A stretch of DNA of 64,000 nt from Bacteroidota bacterium (GTDB taxonomy: Bacteria > Bacteroidota > Bacteroidia > Bacteroidales > Bacteroidaceae): NCBI GenBank assembly GCA_023458215.1, contig JAEXAJ010000122.1, positions 39,756 through 103,755 on the forward strand, written 5' to 3'. How positions within the stretch are numbered: the first letter of the stretch is position 1; the number at the start of each line of letters is the position of its first letter. The notes beneath the pieces are model-generated. The model had not been told where the DNA came from, searched no databases, and was given only the letters and a program-made list of their open reading frames with translations. A program made the translations under genes and the position numbers. Positions 27,409-35,987 of the stretch are shown one piece after another.

Positions 27409-27993
27409 ATGAATAATTTTAAAGTTATGATGAATGGGATTGTTAAAGAGAATCCTATATTTGTGCTCCTGCTTGGTATGTGTCCTACGTTGGGTACTAC
27501 TTCCTCTGCTATCAATGGTATGGGCATGGGATTGGCTACTATGTTTGTACTGGTCTGCTCTAATGTGGTAATTTCGGCTATTAAGAATCTGATTCCCGAT
27601 ATGGTACGCATCCCTTCGTTTATTGTGGTTATCGCGTCATTCGTGACACTGTTGCAGATGATAATGCAAGCATACGTACCTGCCCTGTATGCAACGTTGG
27701 GCTTGTTCATTCCGTTGATTGTTGTAAACTGTATCGTACTGGGTCGTGCCGAGGCATTTGCTGCCAAGAATAATCCGGTATCTTCATTGTTCGACGGTTT
27801 GGGTATGGGGCTTGGTTTTACTCTTGCATTGACTTTACTGGGTGCTGTTCGTGAATTCCTGGGAACAGGTAAAATATTCAATCTGACTATTCTTCCCGAA
27901 GAATATGGTATGTTGGTATTTGTCCTTGCGCCGGGTGCGTTCATTGCATTGGGTTATCTCATTGCGTTGATTAACAGTCTCAAGAAAGCGTAA
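27409..27993 (+). CDS. rnfE: Rnf complex subunit E
   Basis: The 194-residue subunit has six membrane spans and the NqrD/RnfE signature: NPIFVLLLGMCPTLGTTSSAINGMGMG at the start and FDGLGMGLGFTLALTLLGAVREFLGTG late. With RnfA it forms a pseudo-symmetric pair thought to hold the membrane-embedded iron-sulfur centre and the ion path; the cysteine in GMCPTLG is the expected ligand. It follows rnfG after 16 bases and precedes rnfA after 22 bases. Confidence 0.96.
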   Translation: MNNFKVMMNGIVKENPIFVLLLGMCPTLGTTSSAINGMGMGLATMFVLVCSNVVISAIKNLIPDMVRIPSFIVVIASFVTLLQMIMQAYVPALYATLGLFIPLIVVNCIVLGRAEAFAAKNNPVSSLFDGLGMGLGFTLALTLLGAVREFLGTGKIFNLTILPEEYGMLVFVLAPGAFIALGYLIALINSLKKA

Positions 27994-28015
27994 TTTATAA
28001 TTTGTAATTAGCATT

Positions 28016-28594
28016 ATGGAATATATATTAATATTTATCTCGGCAATCTTTGTAAACAACATCGTATTGTCGCAGTTCTTGGGAATCTGCCCGTTCTTGG
28101 GTGTTTCCAAGAAAGTAGAGACAGCGTTGGGTATGTCGGCTGCGGTAGCATTCGTACTGACTATCGCTACGATTGTAACATTCCTTATTCAGAAATACGT
28201 GCTTGATGCTTTCGACTTGAACTATTTGCAGACTATTACTTTTATTTTGGTGATTGCTGCGCTGGTTCAGATGGTAGAGATTATCTTGAAGAAAGTTTCT
28301 CCTTCGTTGTATCAGGCTTTGGGTGTGTTCTTGCCATTGATTACTACCAACTGCTGTATTCTTGGTGTGGCCATCCTTGTTATTCAAAAAGACTATGATT
28401 TGCTGACAGGTGTAGTTTATGCATTCTCCACTGCTATAGGATTTGGGTTAGCATTGACTTTGTTTGCCGGTTTGCGTGAGCAGATGAGTTTGGTAAATAT
28501 ACCGAAGGGCATGCAAGGTACTCCGATAGCACTTATTACTGCCGGTTTGCTGGCAATGGCATTCATGGGCTTCTCTGGTGTTGTGAAGATCTAA
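28016..28594 (+). CDS. rnfA: Rnf complex subunit A
   Basis: The last gene of the operon encodes a 192-residue, six-span membrane protein of the NqrE/RnfA family. SQFLGICPFLGVSKKVETALGMS near residues 19-41 provides the conserved Cys, and TTNCCILGVAILV in the second half the matching one. It completes the Rnf set B, C, D, G, E, A, so the complex should be functional. It is followed by a hairpin with a long T-rich tail. Confidence 0.96.
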   Translation: MEYILIFISAIFVNNIVLSQFLGICPFLGVSKKVETALGMSAAVAFVLTIATIVTFLIQKYVLDAFDLNYLQTITFILVIAALVQMVEIILKKVSPSLYQALGVFLPLITTNCCILGVAILVIQKDYDLLTGVVYAFSTAIGFGLALTLFAGLREQMSLVNIPKGMQGTPIALITAGLLAMAFMGFSGVVKI

Positions 28595-28622
28595 AGTAGG
28601 GGAATACCACTTCCTTATAATT

Positions 28623-28697
28623 AAGGCGCAGATTTTGTTGAAAGCACGGATATATCTATGTTTCGTGTGATTGGCAGAATCTGCGCTTTATTTTTTT
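28623..28697 (+). terminator. Hairpin terminator after the rnf operon
   Basis: AAGGCGCAGATTTT (28623-28636) pairs with AGAATCTGCGCTTT (28676-28689) with two wobble or mismatched pairs; a long loop of about 39 bases separates the arms and a T-rich run follows. Confidence 0.8.
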
Positions 28698-28763
28698 CTT
28701 TTTATATACCTGTAGTTAGGTTAATTTTTACACGTTTTTTATGTGTTTCTTAATTTATTTCCT

Positions 28764-28771
28764 TACATTTG
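28764..28771 (+). promoter_or_regulatory. Putative -7 element of galE
   Basis: TACATTTG stands 41 bases before the galE ATG at 28812. Its presence supports that start over the longer frame beginning at 28743, which would begin upstream of this element. Confidence 0.65.
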
Positions 28772-28811
28772 CAGCGTATTGATAACCTATAAAGCTAAAT
28801 TATCTATTTGT

Positions 28812-29846
28812 ATGAAGGAAAAGATTTTAGTTACAGGAGGAACCGGTTATATTGGTTCACACACCGTTGTGGAACTTCAAAACGCAGGTTATGAAGTTGT
28901 TATTATTGATAATTTGTCAAATTCCAGTGCAGATGTTGTTGATAATATTGAGAAAGTATCCGGCATCCGTCCTGCATTCGAAAAATTAGACTGTTTGGAT
29001 TATGCAGGTCTTGACGCTGTATTTACCAAATATAAAGGCATTAAGGCGATTATTCACTTTGCAGCAAGTAAAGCTGTAGGTGAGTCTGTACAGAAACCGT
29101 TGCTCTATTATCGTAACAATTTGGTTTCATTGATAAACTTGCTTGAGCTGATGCCGAAACATGGGGTAGAAGGCATTGTATTCTCATCTTCTTGTACCGT
29201 TTACGGTCAGCCCGATGAACTTCCCGTAACAGAGAAAGCTCCTATCAAGAAGGCTGAATCTCCTTACGGTAATACGAAGCAGATCAATGAAGAAATTGTT
29301 CGTGATACGGTAACTTCCGGTGCTCCGATTAATGCTATATTGCTGCGTTACTTCAATCCGATAGGTGCACACCCCACAGCATTGCTGGGTGAATTACCTA
29401 ATGGTGTACCGCAGAATTTGATACCTTATCTTACTCAGACCGCTATCGGTATTCGTGAGAAACTGAGTGTATTTGGTGATGATTATGATACCCCTGACGG
29501 ATCTTGTATCCGCGACTTTATAAATGTAGTTGATTTGGCTAAAGCACATGTTGTAGCAATCAACCGTATTTTGCAGAAGAAACAGAAAGAGCAAGTAGAA
29601 GTCTTTAATATTGGTACAGGTCGTGGACTTACCGTATTGGAACTGATTAATGCTTTTGAAAAAGCTACCGGTGTAAAACTGAACTATCAAATCGTAGGAC
29701 GTCGTGCCGGCGATATTGAGAAGGTTTGGGCTAACCCTGATTTGGCAAACAATGAATTGGGTTGGAAGGCAGAGGTAAGTATTGAAGATACATTGCTTTC
29801 TGCATGGAACTGGCAGTTGAAGCTTCGTGAGAGAGGCATTCAATAA
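28812..29846 (+). CDS. galE: UDP-glucose 4-epimerase
   Basis: With the ATG at 28812 (MKEKILVTGGTGYIGSHT) the enzyme has 344 residues, the GalE norm. The NAD loop GGTGYIGS is at residues 8-15, SSSCTVYG is at the active site and the catalytic Tyr-x3-Lys is SPYGNTK. RYFNPIGAHPTALLGE and DGSCIRDFINVVDLAKAH are GalE-specific. It interconverts UDP-glucose and UDP-galactose in the cytoplasm (some homologues also use the N-acetyl forms), supplying galactose for capsule and LPS and feeding galactose into glycolysis. It is a single-gene unit. Confidence 0.96.
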   Translation: MKEKILVTGGTGYIGSHTVVELQNAGYEVVIIDNLSNSSADVVDNIEKVSGIRPAFEKLDCLDYAGLDAVFTKYKGIKAIIHFAASKAVGESVQKPLLYYRNNLVSLINLLELMPKHGVEGIVFSSSCTVYGQPDELPVTEKAPIKKAESPYGNTKQINEEIVRDTVTSGAPINAILLRYFNPIGAHPTALLGELPNGVPQNLIPYLTQTAIGIREKLSVFGDDYDTPDGSCIRDFINVVDLAKAHVVAINRILQKKQKEQVEVFNIGTGRGLTVLELINAFEKATGVKLNYQIVGRRAGDIEKVWANPDLANNELGWKAEVSIEDTLLSAWNWQLKLRERGIQ

Positions 29847-29880
29847 TTAATGAATTTGTGTTTTTTAACAGATAAGAAAT

Positions 29881-29908
29881 AAACAAATGCCTCCCCGCAT
29901 TTGTTTAT
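29881..29908. terminator. Perfect 11-bp hairpin after galE
   Basis: TAAACAAATGC and GCATTTGTTTA enclose CTCCCC. It starts 35 bases after the galE stop. The T-run is interrupted, so it may be a stabilising 3' hairpin rather than a full terminator. Confidence 0.55.
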
Positions 29909-30037
29909 ATACTGCAAATCAGCCTGAAGCTGTTTATGTATATGTGAATATCCGTAACTAGTACTTATACCTCCCCGGTATAGACAGGTAAGATTGCATA
30001 GTAGTTTTGTCGTGTTTTATTTTGTGTTTGTGTTGTG

Positions 30038-30072
30038 AATAAGCCTTGTCGAGAGACAAGGCTTATTTTTTG
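30038..30072. terminator. Strong bidirectional terminator
   Basis: AATAAGCCTTGTC (30038-30050) and GACAAGGCTTATT (30055-30067) pair perfectly over 13 bp with a GAGA loop; T residues follow on plus and the arm itself ends in A/T on minus. It lies between convergent genes. Confidence 0.9.
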
Positions 30073-30176
30073 TTAGTAACTTCTTTAGGGGGAAACAAAA
30101 AAACATTGAACTATCCTAAATGGTCAGTTCAATGCACTTGATGTTTATCGAATTATTATTGTTCTTATTTAGAATA

Positions 30177-30395
30177 TCATTTCTTTTCCATAAACTCTTC
30201 ATAAAGAGCTACTGGGCCATAATGCCACAGTTTAGTTTCCTCTTGTTCCAACTCTTTATAGGTATTCGATTTATAGAAAACTCGGAGAGCATCTAATAAT
30301 GTTCCACCTTTTTCCGCCACATAGATTTTTGCAAACAGACTTACTTTTGTAAGAAGAAGTAAATATAGGTTTTGGTTGGTTATTTCTCTGTTCAT
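30177..30395 (-). CDS. Small helical protein, possible partner of a DUF3990-type toxin
   Basis: A 72-residue protein (MNREITNQNLYLLLLTKVSL at its start) predicted to be mostly helical, with the C-terminal pattern ETKLWHYGPVALYEEFM. Its ATG overlaps the stop of the remnant upstream (ATGA at 30392-30395), so the two were once co-translated. Small helical proteins of the DUF3791 kind are often found paired with DUF3990 proteins in Bacteroidales; I think this is such a partner, but that rests on memory of the gene pair rather than on a clear motif. It might serve as an antitoxin-like companion that has outlived its toxin. Confidence 0.5.
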   Translation of the reverse strand: MNREITNQNLYLLLLTKVSLFAKIYVAEKGGTLLDALRVFYKSNTYKELEQEETKLWHYGPVALYEEFMEKK

Positions 30396-30577
30396 AGTGT
30401 AATCTTGTTTGCTTCAATATATTTCAAATGCTTTAGTGATTTAATGGTATGAAACAGCATTTGGTCTACTAATTTGTAAGTTTTCAATTCCTTGATAAGT
30501 CCTTCCTTCTGATGTGTCACATTCTGTAGTAGATTGAATTTATAATTCTTTTCTTTAAGTGAGGTAGCTTTGCTAAT
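30392..30577 (-). pseudogene. C-terminal remnant of a DUF3990-like (ADP-ribosyltransferase-like) gene
   Basis: The frame is open from the stop codon TAA at 30578-30580 to TGA at 30392 and encodes about 61 residues (SKATSLKEKNYKFNLLQNV at its start, ending in YIEANKITL), with no good start codon. The segment GLIKELKTYKLVDQMLFHT followed by IKSLKHLKYIE resembles the end of DUF3990 proteins, in which a KxxDQ.xF.T..AL..L pattern is usual. The 5' two-thirds, which would hold the catalytic fold, is missing and is replaced by the 3' end of the lipoprotein gene. I read it as a deletion remnant; a short unrelated peptide cannot be excluded. Confidence 0.45.
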
Positions 30578-31505
30578 TTAGATATTGATCTATATCCATT
30601 GCCGTAGCATCCTTCAGTAGCACAATTTTATCTTTATCGAGAAGGTAGAGGGTAGGGATGGCTTTCAGATCGTAGAGATTCTTTTCCTTAATGATCTGTT
30701 GGGCATCATAACTGTTTATCCAGGCACTGGGGAAATCGGAGAGGTGTTTTTTCCACTCGTTCAATTCCTCATCGGGATATAGCGAAAGGATTTGTAGTTG
30801 CTTTTGAGAGATGGCACGATTGATGGCAGGAGCATTTTTCAATGCTTCGATGGTTTCGGAGCAAGCATGGCAACCCGGATTGTTGATAAAGAGCAGGGTA
30901 TATGGAACATTTAATGCGTATAGAGTACTTTTCTTGCCTGATGCAAGGGTATAGGTGAAGTCGATGGCTTTTGTGCCCACACGGTTCTTCTGTGCTAACT
31001 CCCGACGACCTTGGGGACGTATCTTTTCTGTTTCATCTAGTATAGGAGAGGCAATAAGCGCATCCAATACCGAGATATATAATTCTTCATTACGCATAGG
31101 GGAGTTAGGATCATACAAATACTTGTCTGCCAACTCTGCAAGGTAGAGATAACTCGTTTTGGATTTTTCGGCTTGTGTGAATACATCTTTGAGAGCTGCA
31201 TCGGCAGTTTTAGCAGGTACAATCTTTAAAATATCGATGTAATCTACCCAAGCTTGTTCGGTAATTTCCGGATGGTGCACGTAGTTGGTATCGGCAAAGT
31301 TTATATTTTCCCAATAATGACGAACCAAAAAATCGGCACGCAGTTCGGGAGTATTGAGCATAGGAGGGATGGAAGGCAGGGCAAATACAGTAATGGTATC
31401 TGTTGGAACATCTGCTTCTGAAACACTGTTAGCCTTACTGTTACCGCATGCGGTACAAAGATATAAAGGCAATAAAAGGGAGAATAATTTATTATTCATA
31501 TTCAA
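30573..31505 (-). CDS. DUF5106-type thioredoxin-like lipoprotein
   Basis: A 310-residue lipoprotein: signal LFSLLLPLYLCTACGN with lipobox cysteine at about residue 20. The central part (PELRADFLVRHYWENINFADTNY) matches the DUF5106 region known from Bacteroidetes. The C-terminal part is a thioredoxin-like fold with a CxxC site in NNPGCHACSETIE near residue 214 and the cis-proline in KAIPTLYLLD. It would act as a periplasmic thiol-disulfide oxidoreductase, perhaps in protein folding or cytochrome maturation. Start codons at 31505 and 31499 are both possible. A TACCTTTG element lies 40 bases upstream. Confidence 0.82.
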   Translation of the reverse strand: MNMNNKLFSLLLPLYLCTACGNSKANSVSEADVPTDTITVFALPSIPPMLNTPELRADFLVRHYWENINFADTNYVHHPEITEQAWVDYIDILKIVPAKTADAALKDVFTQAEKSKTSYLYLAELADKYLYDPNSPMRNEELYISVLDALIASPILDETEKIRPQGRRELAQKNRVGTKAIDFTYTLASGKKSTLYALNVPYTLLFINNPGCHACSETIEALKNAPAINRAISQKQLQILSLYPDEELNEWKKHLSDFPSAWINSYDAQQIIKEKNLYDLKAIPTLYLLDKDKIVLLKDATAMDIDQYLN

Positions 31506-31544
31506 TTTACTTTAGTCTATAGTATACTTTCTTTCCTGTTGATA

Positions 31545-31552
31545 CAAAGGTA
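31545..31552 (-). promoter_or_regulatory. Putative -7 element of the thioredoxin-like lipoprotein gene
   Basis: Minus-strand TACCTTTG (TAnnTTTG) stands 40 bases upstream of the start at 31505. Confidence 0.6.
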
Positions 31553-31657
31553 CATTTTCTTATTTAACACATCAAATAAGGAAATGGATTTCTTTCTACT
31601 TATAAAAAATGAACCTCTTGCCCACACTTGAGATAGAGGTTCGCAAACAAACAAAAA

Positions 31658-31693
31658 AGCATAAGATGGAGATTCACATCTATATCTTATGCT
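31658..31693 (-). terminator. Minus-strand terminator without an obvious gene upstream
   Basis: AGCATAAGAT (31658-31667) and ATCTTATGCT (31684-31693) form a perfect 10-bp stem; on the minus strand it is followed directly by six T. It would end a minus-strand transcript coming from the structured element at 31697-31782. Confidence 0.6.
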
Positions 31694-31696
31694 GAT

Positions 31697-31782
31697 ACTC
31701 AAACCGACACTGTGAAAGCCCCTTGGATGTAAGCCTCCTCCGCCCTACGGGCACCTGCCCTTTCAGGCGGAGGAGTTTGAGA
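31697..31782 (-). ncRNA. Candidate structured small RNA (unknown family)
   Basis: Nested pairing is visible: CTCAAAC/GTTTGAG on the outside, a perfect 10-bp G/C-rich stem CTCCTCCGCC/GGCGGAGGAG (31735-31744 and 31766-31775), and inside it GGGCA/TGCCC with a 2-base loop. This is much richer in G and C than the surroundings and directly precedes a minus-strand terminator. I do not recognise tmRNA, SRP RNA, RNase P, 6S or a riboswitch. It could be a small RNA read on the minus strand or a palindromic mobile repeat; no strict promoter was found for it. Confidence 0.4.
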
Positions 31783-31851
31783 TACTTTAGTTCAAAATCG
31801 AAAAGACACGAAGCAAATGATAAGTTTTAGATACTCTTGCTTTATGACTAC

Positions 31852-31859
31852 TAAATTTG
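31852..31859 (+). promoter_or_regulatory. Orphan -7-like element
   Basis: TAAATTTG on the plus strand followed by no gene for over 1.8 kb in that direction; the inverted repeat at 31968-32005 lies just over 100 bases downstream and might end a short RNA. Low confidence. Confidence 0.3.
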
Positions 31860-31967
31860 CGTTTACATTATATTTAAAACGAATATTGAATTGCTACTGA
31901 GATTCATTGAACTGACGTTAAGTAATAATCAATTTGACACTTTGTTTTTCTGTGTTGCTTAGAATGT

Positions 31968-32005
31968 CGTATTTCCGTACAGATGCCTGGTGTAACGGAA
32001 ATACG
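31968..32005. repeat. Perfect 11-bp inverted repeat
   Basis: CGTATTTCCGT (31968-31978) and ACGGAAATACG (31995-32005) with a 16-base spacer. It has no T-run, so it is not a canonical terminator; it might be a protein-binding site or part of a short RNA. Confidence 0.7.
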
Positions 32006-32093
32006 CAAGCGAAAATCGGTAAGTGTCGGATTATAAACTATGTATCGAAATGTTTACATTTTAGTTAGAGTTAAATCCTTCTCTGAAAGTATA

Positions 32094-32221
32094 CTTATAG
32101 GACTGAAAGGTGACGCTTATAGGAGTGTTACCTGTAAGTAGTAAGTCTTTTGTTCGTAGGTAGTAACCATATCACCTATAAGTAGTAACCATATTACTCG
32201 TAAGTAGTAACCCTTTCTTGC
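32094..32221. repeat. Tandem array of 22-bp units
   Basis: Near-identical units begin at 32134, 32156, 32178 and 32200 (core GTAAGTAGTAACC), each exactly 22 bases apart; two diverged units with the shared word CTTATAG start at 32094 and 32116, again 22 bases apart. No spacer of independent sequence exists, so it is not a CRISPR array. Confidence 0.85.
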
Positions 32222-32444
32222 ATAAATAGATTGAAAAAGCGGAAGAATATGCAGAAAGGGTACATGACTATTCTCTTTTTATACATAATATATACTAAAA
32301 GAAGAGTTTTACGGAAATCGAGTGTTAGTAAAATTGCTGATTTTGTATCATTATGATAAGCATTTTTAATGTATTGATGTCTTATTGAATACTTTCCTTT
32401 TAGATAAGGTTGCCCTGATCGTTAATCACTAAAAATGAGATTTA

Positions 32445-32984
32445 TTATTGAGTAATCAGATTGGTGATTTTTTCGGACAGAGGATCTGTATTCGGACTGA
32501 AAGAAGCTACCCAATTCCCATTCTCGTCAATAAGGAATTTCTGAAAATTCCATGATACTTTGGCATCTTCAACACCATTTTCGCTTTTTTCGGTAAGCCA
32601 TTTATAAAGAGGTGCAATGTCTTTTCCTTTCACTGAAATTTTCGCCATCATAGGGAAAGTTACTCCATAATTCAAGGTACAGAACTCTTTGATTTCTTCG
32701 TTGCTGCCAGGTTCCTGATGCAAGAAGTTGTTAGCCGGAAAACCAATGATTACAAAATTATCATTTCCGTACTTAGTATATAATTCCTCAAGTTTGGCAT
32801 ACTGGGGAGTAAAGCCACATTTAGAAGCTACGTTGACAACCAATACCTTCTTTCCCTTGAAAGAGGAGAGCGGTAAATCTTTCCCGTCGATTGTTTTTAC
32901 AGTGAAGTCATAAAAACTTTTTTGTTGCGCATTAATTACTGTTGCCATCATTGTTATGATTAAAGTTAGAATAAATGTTTTCAT
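32445..32984 (-). CDS. Glutathione peroxidase-family thiol peroxidase, exported
   Basis: The 179-residue precursor starts with a signal peptide (MKTFILTLIITMMATVINAQ). The mature part has the GPx catalytic set: Cys56 in NVASKCGFTP (cysteine in place of selenocysteine), Gln and the FPxNxF motif in GFPANNFLHQEPG, and Trp-Asn in VSWNFQKFLID. Non-selenium bacterial GPx proteins reduce peroxides with thioredoxin rather than glutathione; with the signal peptide this one probably works in the periplasm. It follows the DUF1622 gene after 13 bases on the minus strand, suggesting a small oxidative-stress unit. Confidence 0.93.
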   Translation of the reverse strand: MKTFILTLIITMMATVINAQQKSFYDFTVKTIDGKDLPLSSFKGKKVLVVNVASKCGFTPQYAKLEELYTKYGNDNFVIIGFPANNFLHQEPGSNEEIKEFCTLNYGVTFPMMAKISVKGKDIAPLYKWLTEKSENGVEDAKVSWNFQKFLIDENGNWVASFSPNTDPLSEKITNLITQ

Positions 32985-32997
32985 ATAAATTTGTTTA

Positions 32998-33345
32998 TTA
33001 GTTTTCTATATTTTCACTTTCAAGTTGCTTGATTTCTTTGTTCAGAAAAACAGAAAGAATAGTTCTTATAATGACTATACCTCCTAAAATAGCCAATTCA
33101 TTGAGGCTGGGTTCTAATACTGTTTTAAGAATGTCGGAAGCAATCAAAAACTCCAAGCCAAGGAGTAAATAAGTTCCAAAGGTTGCCCGAAGTTTTCGTA
33201 TATTGGTGGTAGAATAACTACCGGTAAATCTTTTGATCTCATTGCTAAGAAAGTACAGGGTTCCAATCAATGCACCATAAGTGACAATTAAAAGACTTGC
33301 CACACTGATTATTGTTGCCAGTATATTTAAAAAATTATGAAGCAT
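32998..33345 (-). CDS. DUF1622 membrane protein
   Basis: A 115-residue protein with three membrane spans: LATIISVASLLIVTYGALIG, FGTYLLLGLEFLIASDIL and LAILGGIVIIRTILSVFL, the last followed by a charged tail (NKEIKQLESENIEN). The central LGLEFLIASDILKT motif is typical of DUF1622. The function is unknown. It is the first gene of a probable two-gene unit with the exported peroxidase. No strict minus-strand TAnnTTTG element was found upstream of it. Confidence 0.85.
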   Translation of the reverse strand: MLHNFLNILATIISVASLLIVTYGALIGTLYFLSNEIKRFTGSYSTTNIRKLRATFGTYLLLGLEFLIASDILKTVLEPSLNELAILGGIVIIRTILSVFLNKEIKQLESENIEN

Positions 33346-35244
<1,899 letters not shown>

Positions 35245-35279
35245 TTGTTAATTATTAACTATAAATTATCAATTAAGAG

Positions 35280-35525
35280 ATGAAGGGATTACAGCTCAAT
35301 ATAGTTTCGCCGGAGAAAGAACTTTTCAATGGAGAAGTAGAAAATGTAACTCTGCCCGGTATGATAGGCTTGTTTACTATTTTGCCGCAGCATGCCCCCA
35401 TTGTATCTTCATTGAAAGCCGGTATATTGTCTTATGTGACAATGGACGGTGAAGAACATGAGCAGGAAATAAATGGCGGCTTCATTGAGATGAATGATAA
35501 TAAAGTGTCAGTCTGTATCGATTGA
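35280..35525 (+). CDS. atpC: F-type ATP synthase subunit epsilon (short form)
   Basis: This 81-residue subunit contains only the N-terminal beta-sandwich (LQLNIVSPEKELFNGEVENVTLPGMIGLFTILPQHAPIVSSL) and lacks the C-terminal helical domain that in other bacteria inhibits ATP hydrolysis; the usual length is 130-140. The short form is normal for Bacteroidetes. It couples the gamma shaft to the c-ring. It lies 35 bases after atpD and 36 bases before the AtpI-like gene. Confidence 0.94.
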   Translation: MKGLQLNIVSPEKELFNGEVENVTLPGMIGLFTILPQHAPIVSSLKAGILSYVTMDGEEHEQEINGGFIEMNDNKVSVCID

Positions 35526-35561
35526 AATTTACCTGATTTCTAATATATTAATTGAAAAGAC

Positions 35562-35987
35562 GTGAGTATTAGTATTACGAAACGAAATTATTTGTTTTAC
35601 ACAGCGCTCTTAACAATATTGGTAGGAGGATTAGGCGGTTGGGGCTATTATTCGGCTTTCCCGCACCACTATTTTAGTGGTTATCCGCTAATACCTGTTT
35701 TCTTTTATATATTCGGGGTGTTTATGGTAAGCATGACCGAAAACTGCCGCAAGCGAATGCCGCAGCGGATGTTGCAGATATATCTGCTAATGCGTGTTAT
35801 GAGAATGCTGGTATCAATGATTGTAATGTTGGTTTATTGTGTTGCTGTGCGTGAGGAAGCGAAAGAATTTCTATTGACGTTTATAGCAAACTATCTGATA
35901 TATTTGATATTTGACTCTTGGTTTTACTTCAATTTTGAAGCGAACCGGAAACTGAAAAAGAAAAAAGAGAATGAGACAATTGCGTAA
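35562..35987 (+). CDS. AtpI-like membrane protein of the atp operon
   Basis: A 141-residue protein starting with GTG, with four membrane spans (LFYTALLTILVGGLGGWGYY, LIPVFFYIFGVFMVSM, MLVSMIVMLVYCVAV, FLLTFIANYLIYLIFDSWFYF) and a lysine-rich tail. Sequence similarity to classical AtpI is not obvious, but its position just before atpB and its topology fit a role in c-ring or a-subunit assembly, or in Mg2+ supply. It overlaps atpB by 17 bases, which implies coupled translation. Confidence 0.72.
   Translation: MSISITKRNYLFYTALLTILVGGLGGWGYYSAFPHHYFSGYPLIPVFFYIFGVFMVSMTENCRKRMPQRMLQIYLLMRVMRMLVSMIVMLVYCVAVREEAKEFLLTFIANYLIYLIFDSWFYFNFEANRKLKKKKENETIA

Larger units (their letters stand above)
29847..30176. 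other. Non-coding stretch between galE and a minus-strand gene, with three hairpins
   Basis: No credible gene. It contains a perfect 11-bp hairpin with a CTCCCC loop (29881-29908), a 6-bp hairpin with a TCCCC loop (29966-29982) and the strong terminator at 30038-30072. Confidence 0.7.
31506..32444. other. 939-base non-coding region rich in structured elements
   Basis: No frame longer than a few dozen codons has a plausible product. From left to right it holds the lipoprotein promoter, two hairpins at 31611-31693, a compound palindrome at about 31697-31782, a plus-strand TAAATTTG element at 31852-31859, a perfect 11-bp inverted repeat at 31968-32005 and a 22-bp tandem array at 32094-32221. 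From 32222 to 32444 I see only A/T-rich sequence. Confidence 0.75.

Noticed and set aside
28743..28811. Longer galE start
   Set aside because: It begins upstream of the -7 element at 28764-28771; the ATG at 28812 gives the normal GalE N-terminus.
31697..31782. tRNA, tmRNA, SRP RNA or riboswitch
   Set aside because: No cloverleaf with a CCA-type acceptor, no tmRNA tail, no SRP tetraloop motif and no riboswitch core that I recognise; kept only as an unknown structured element.
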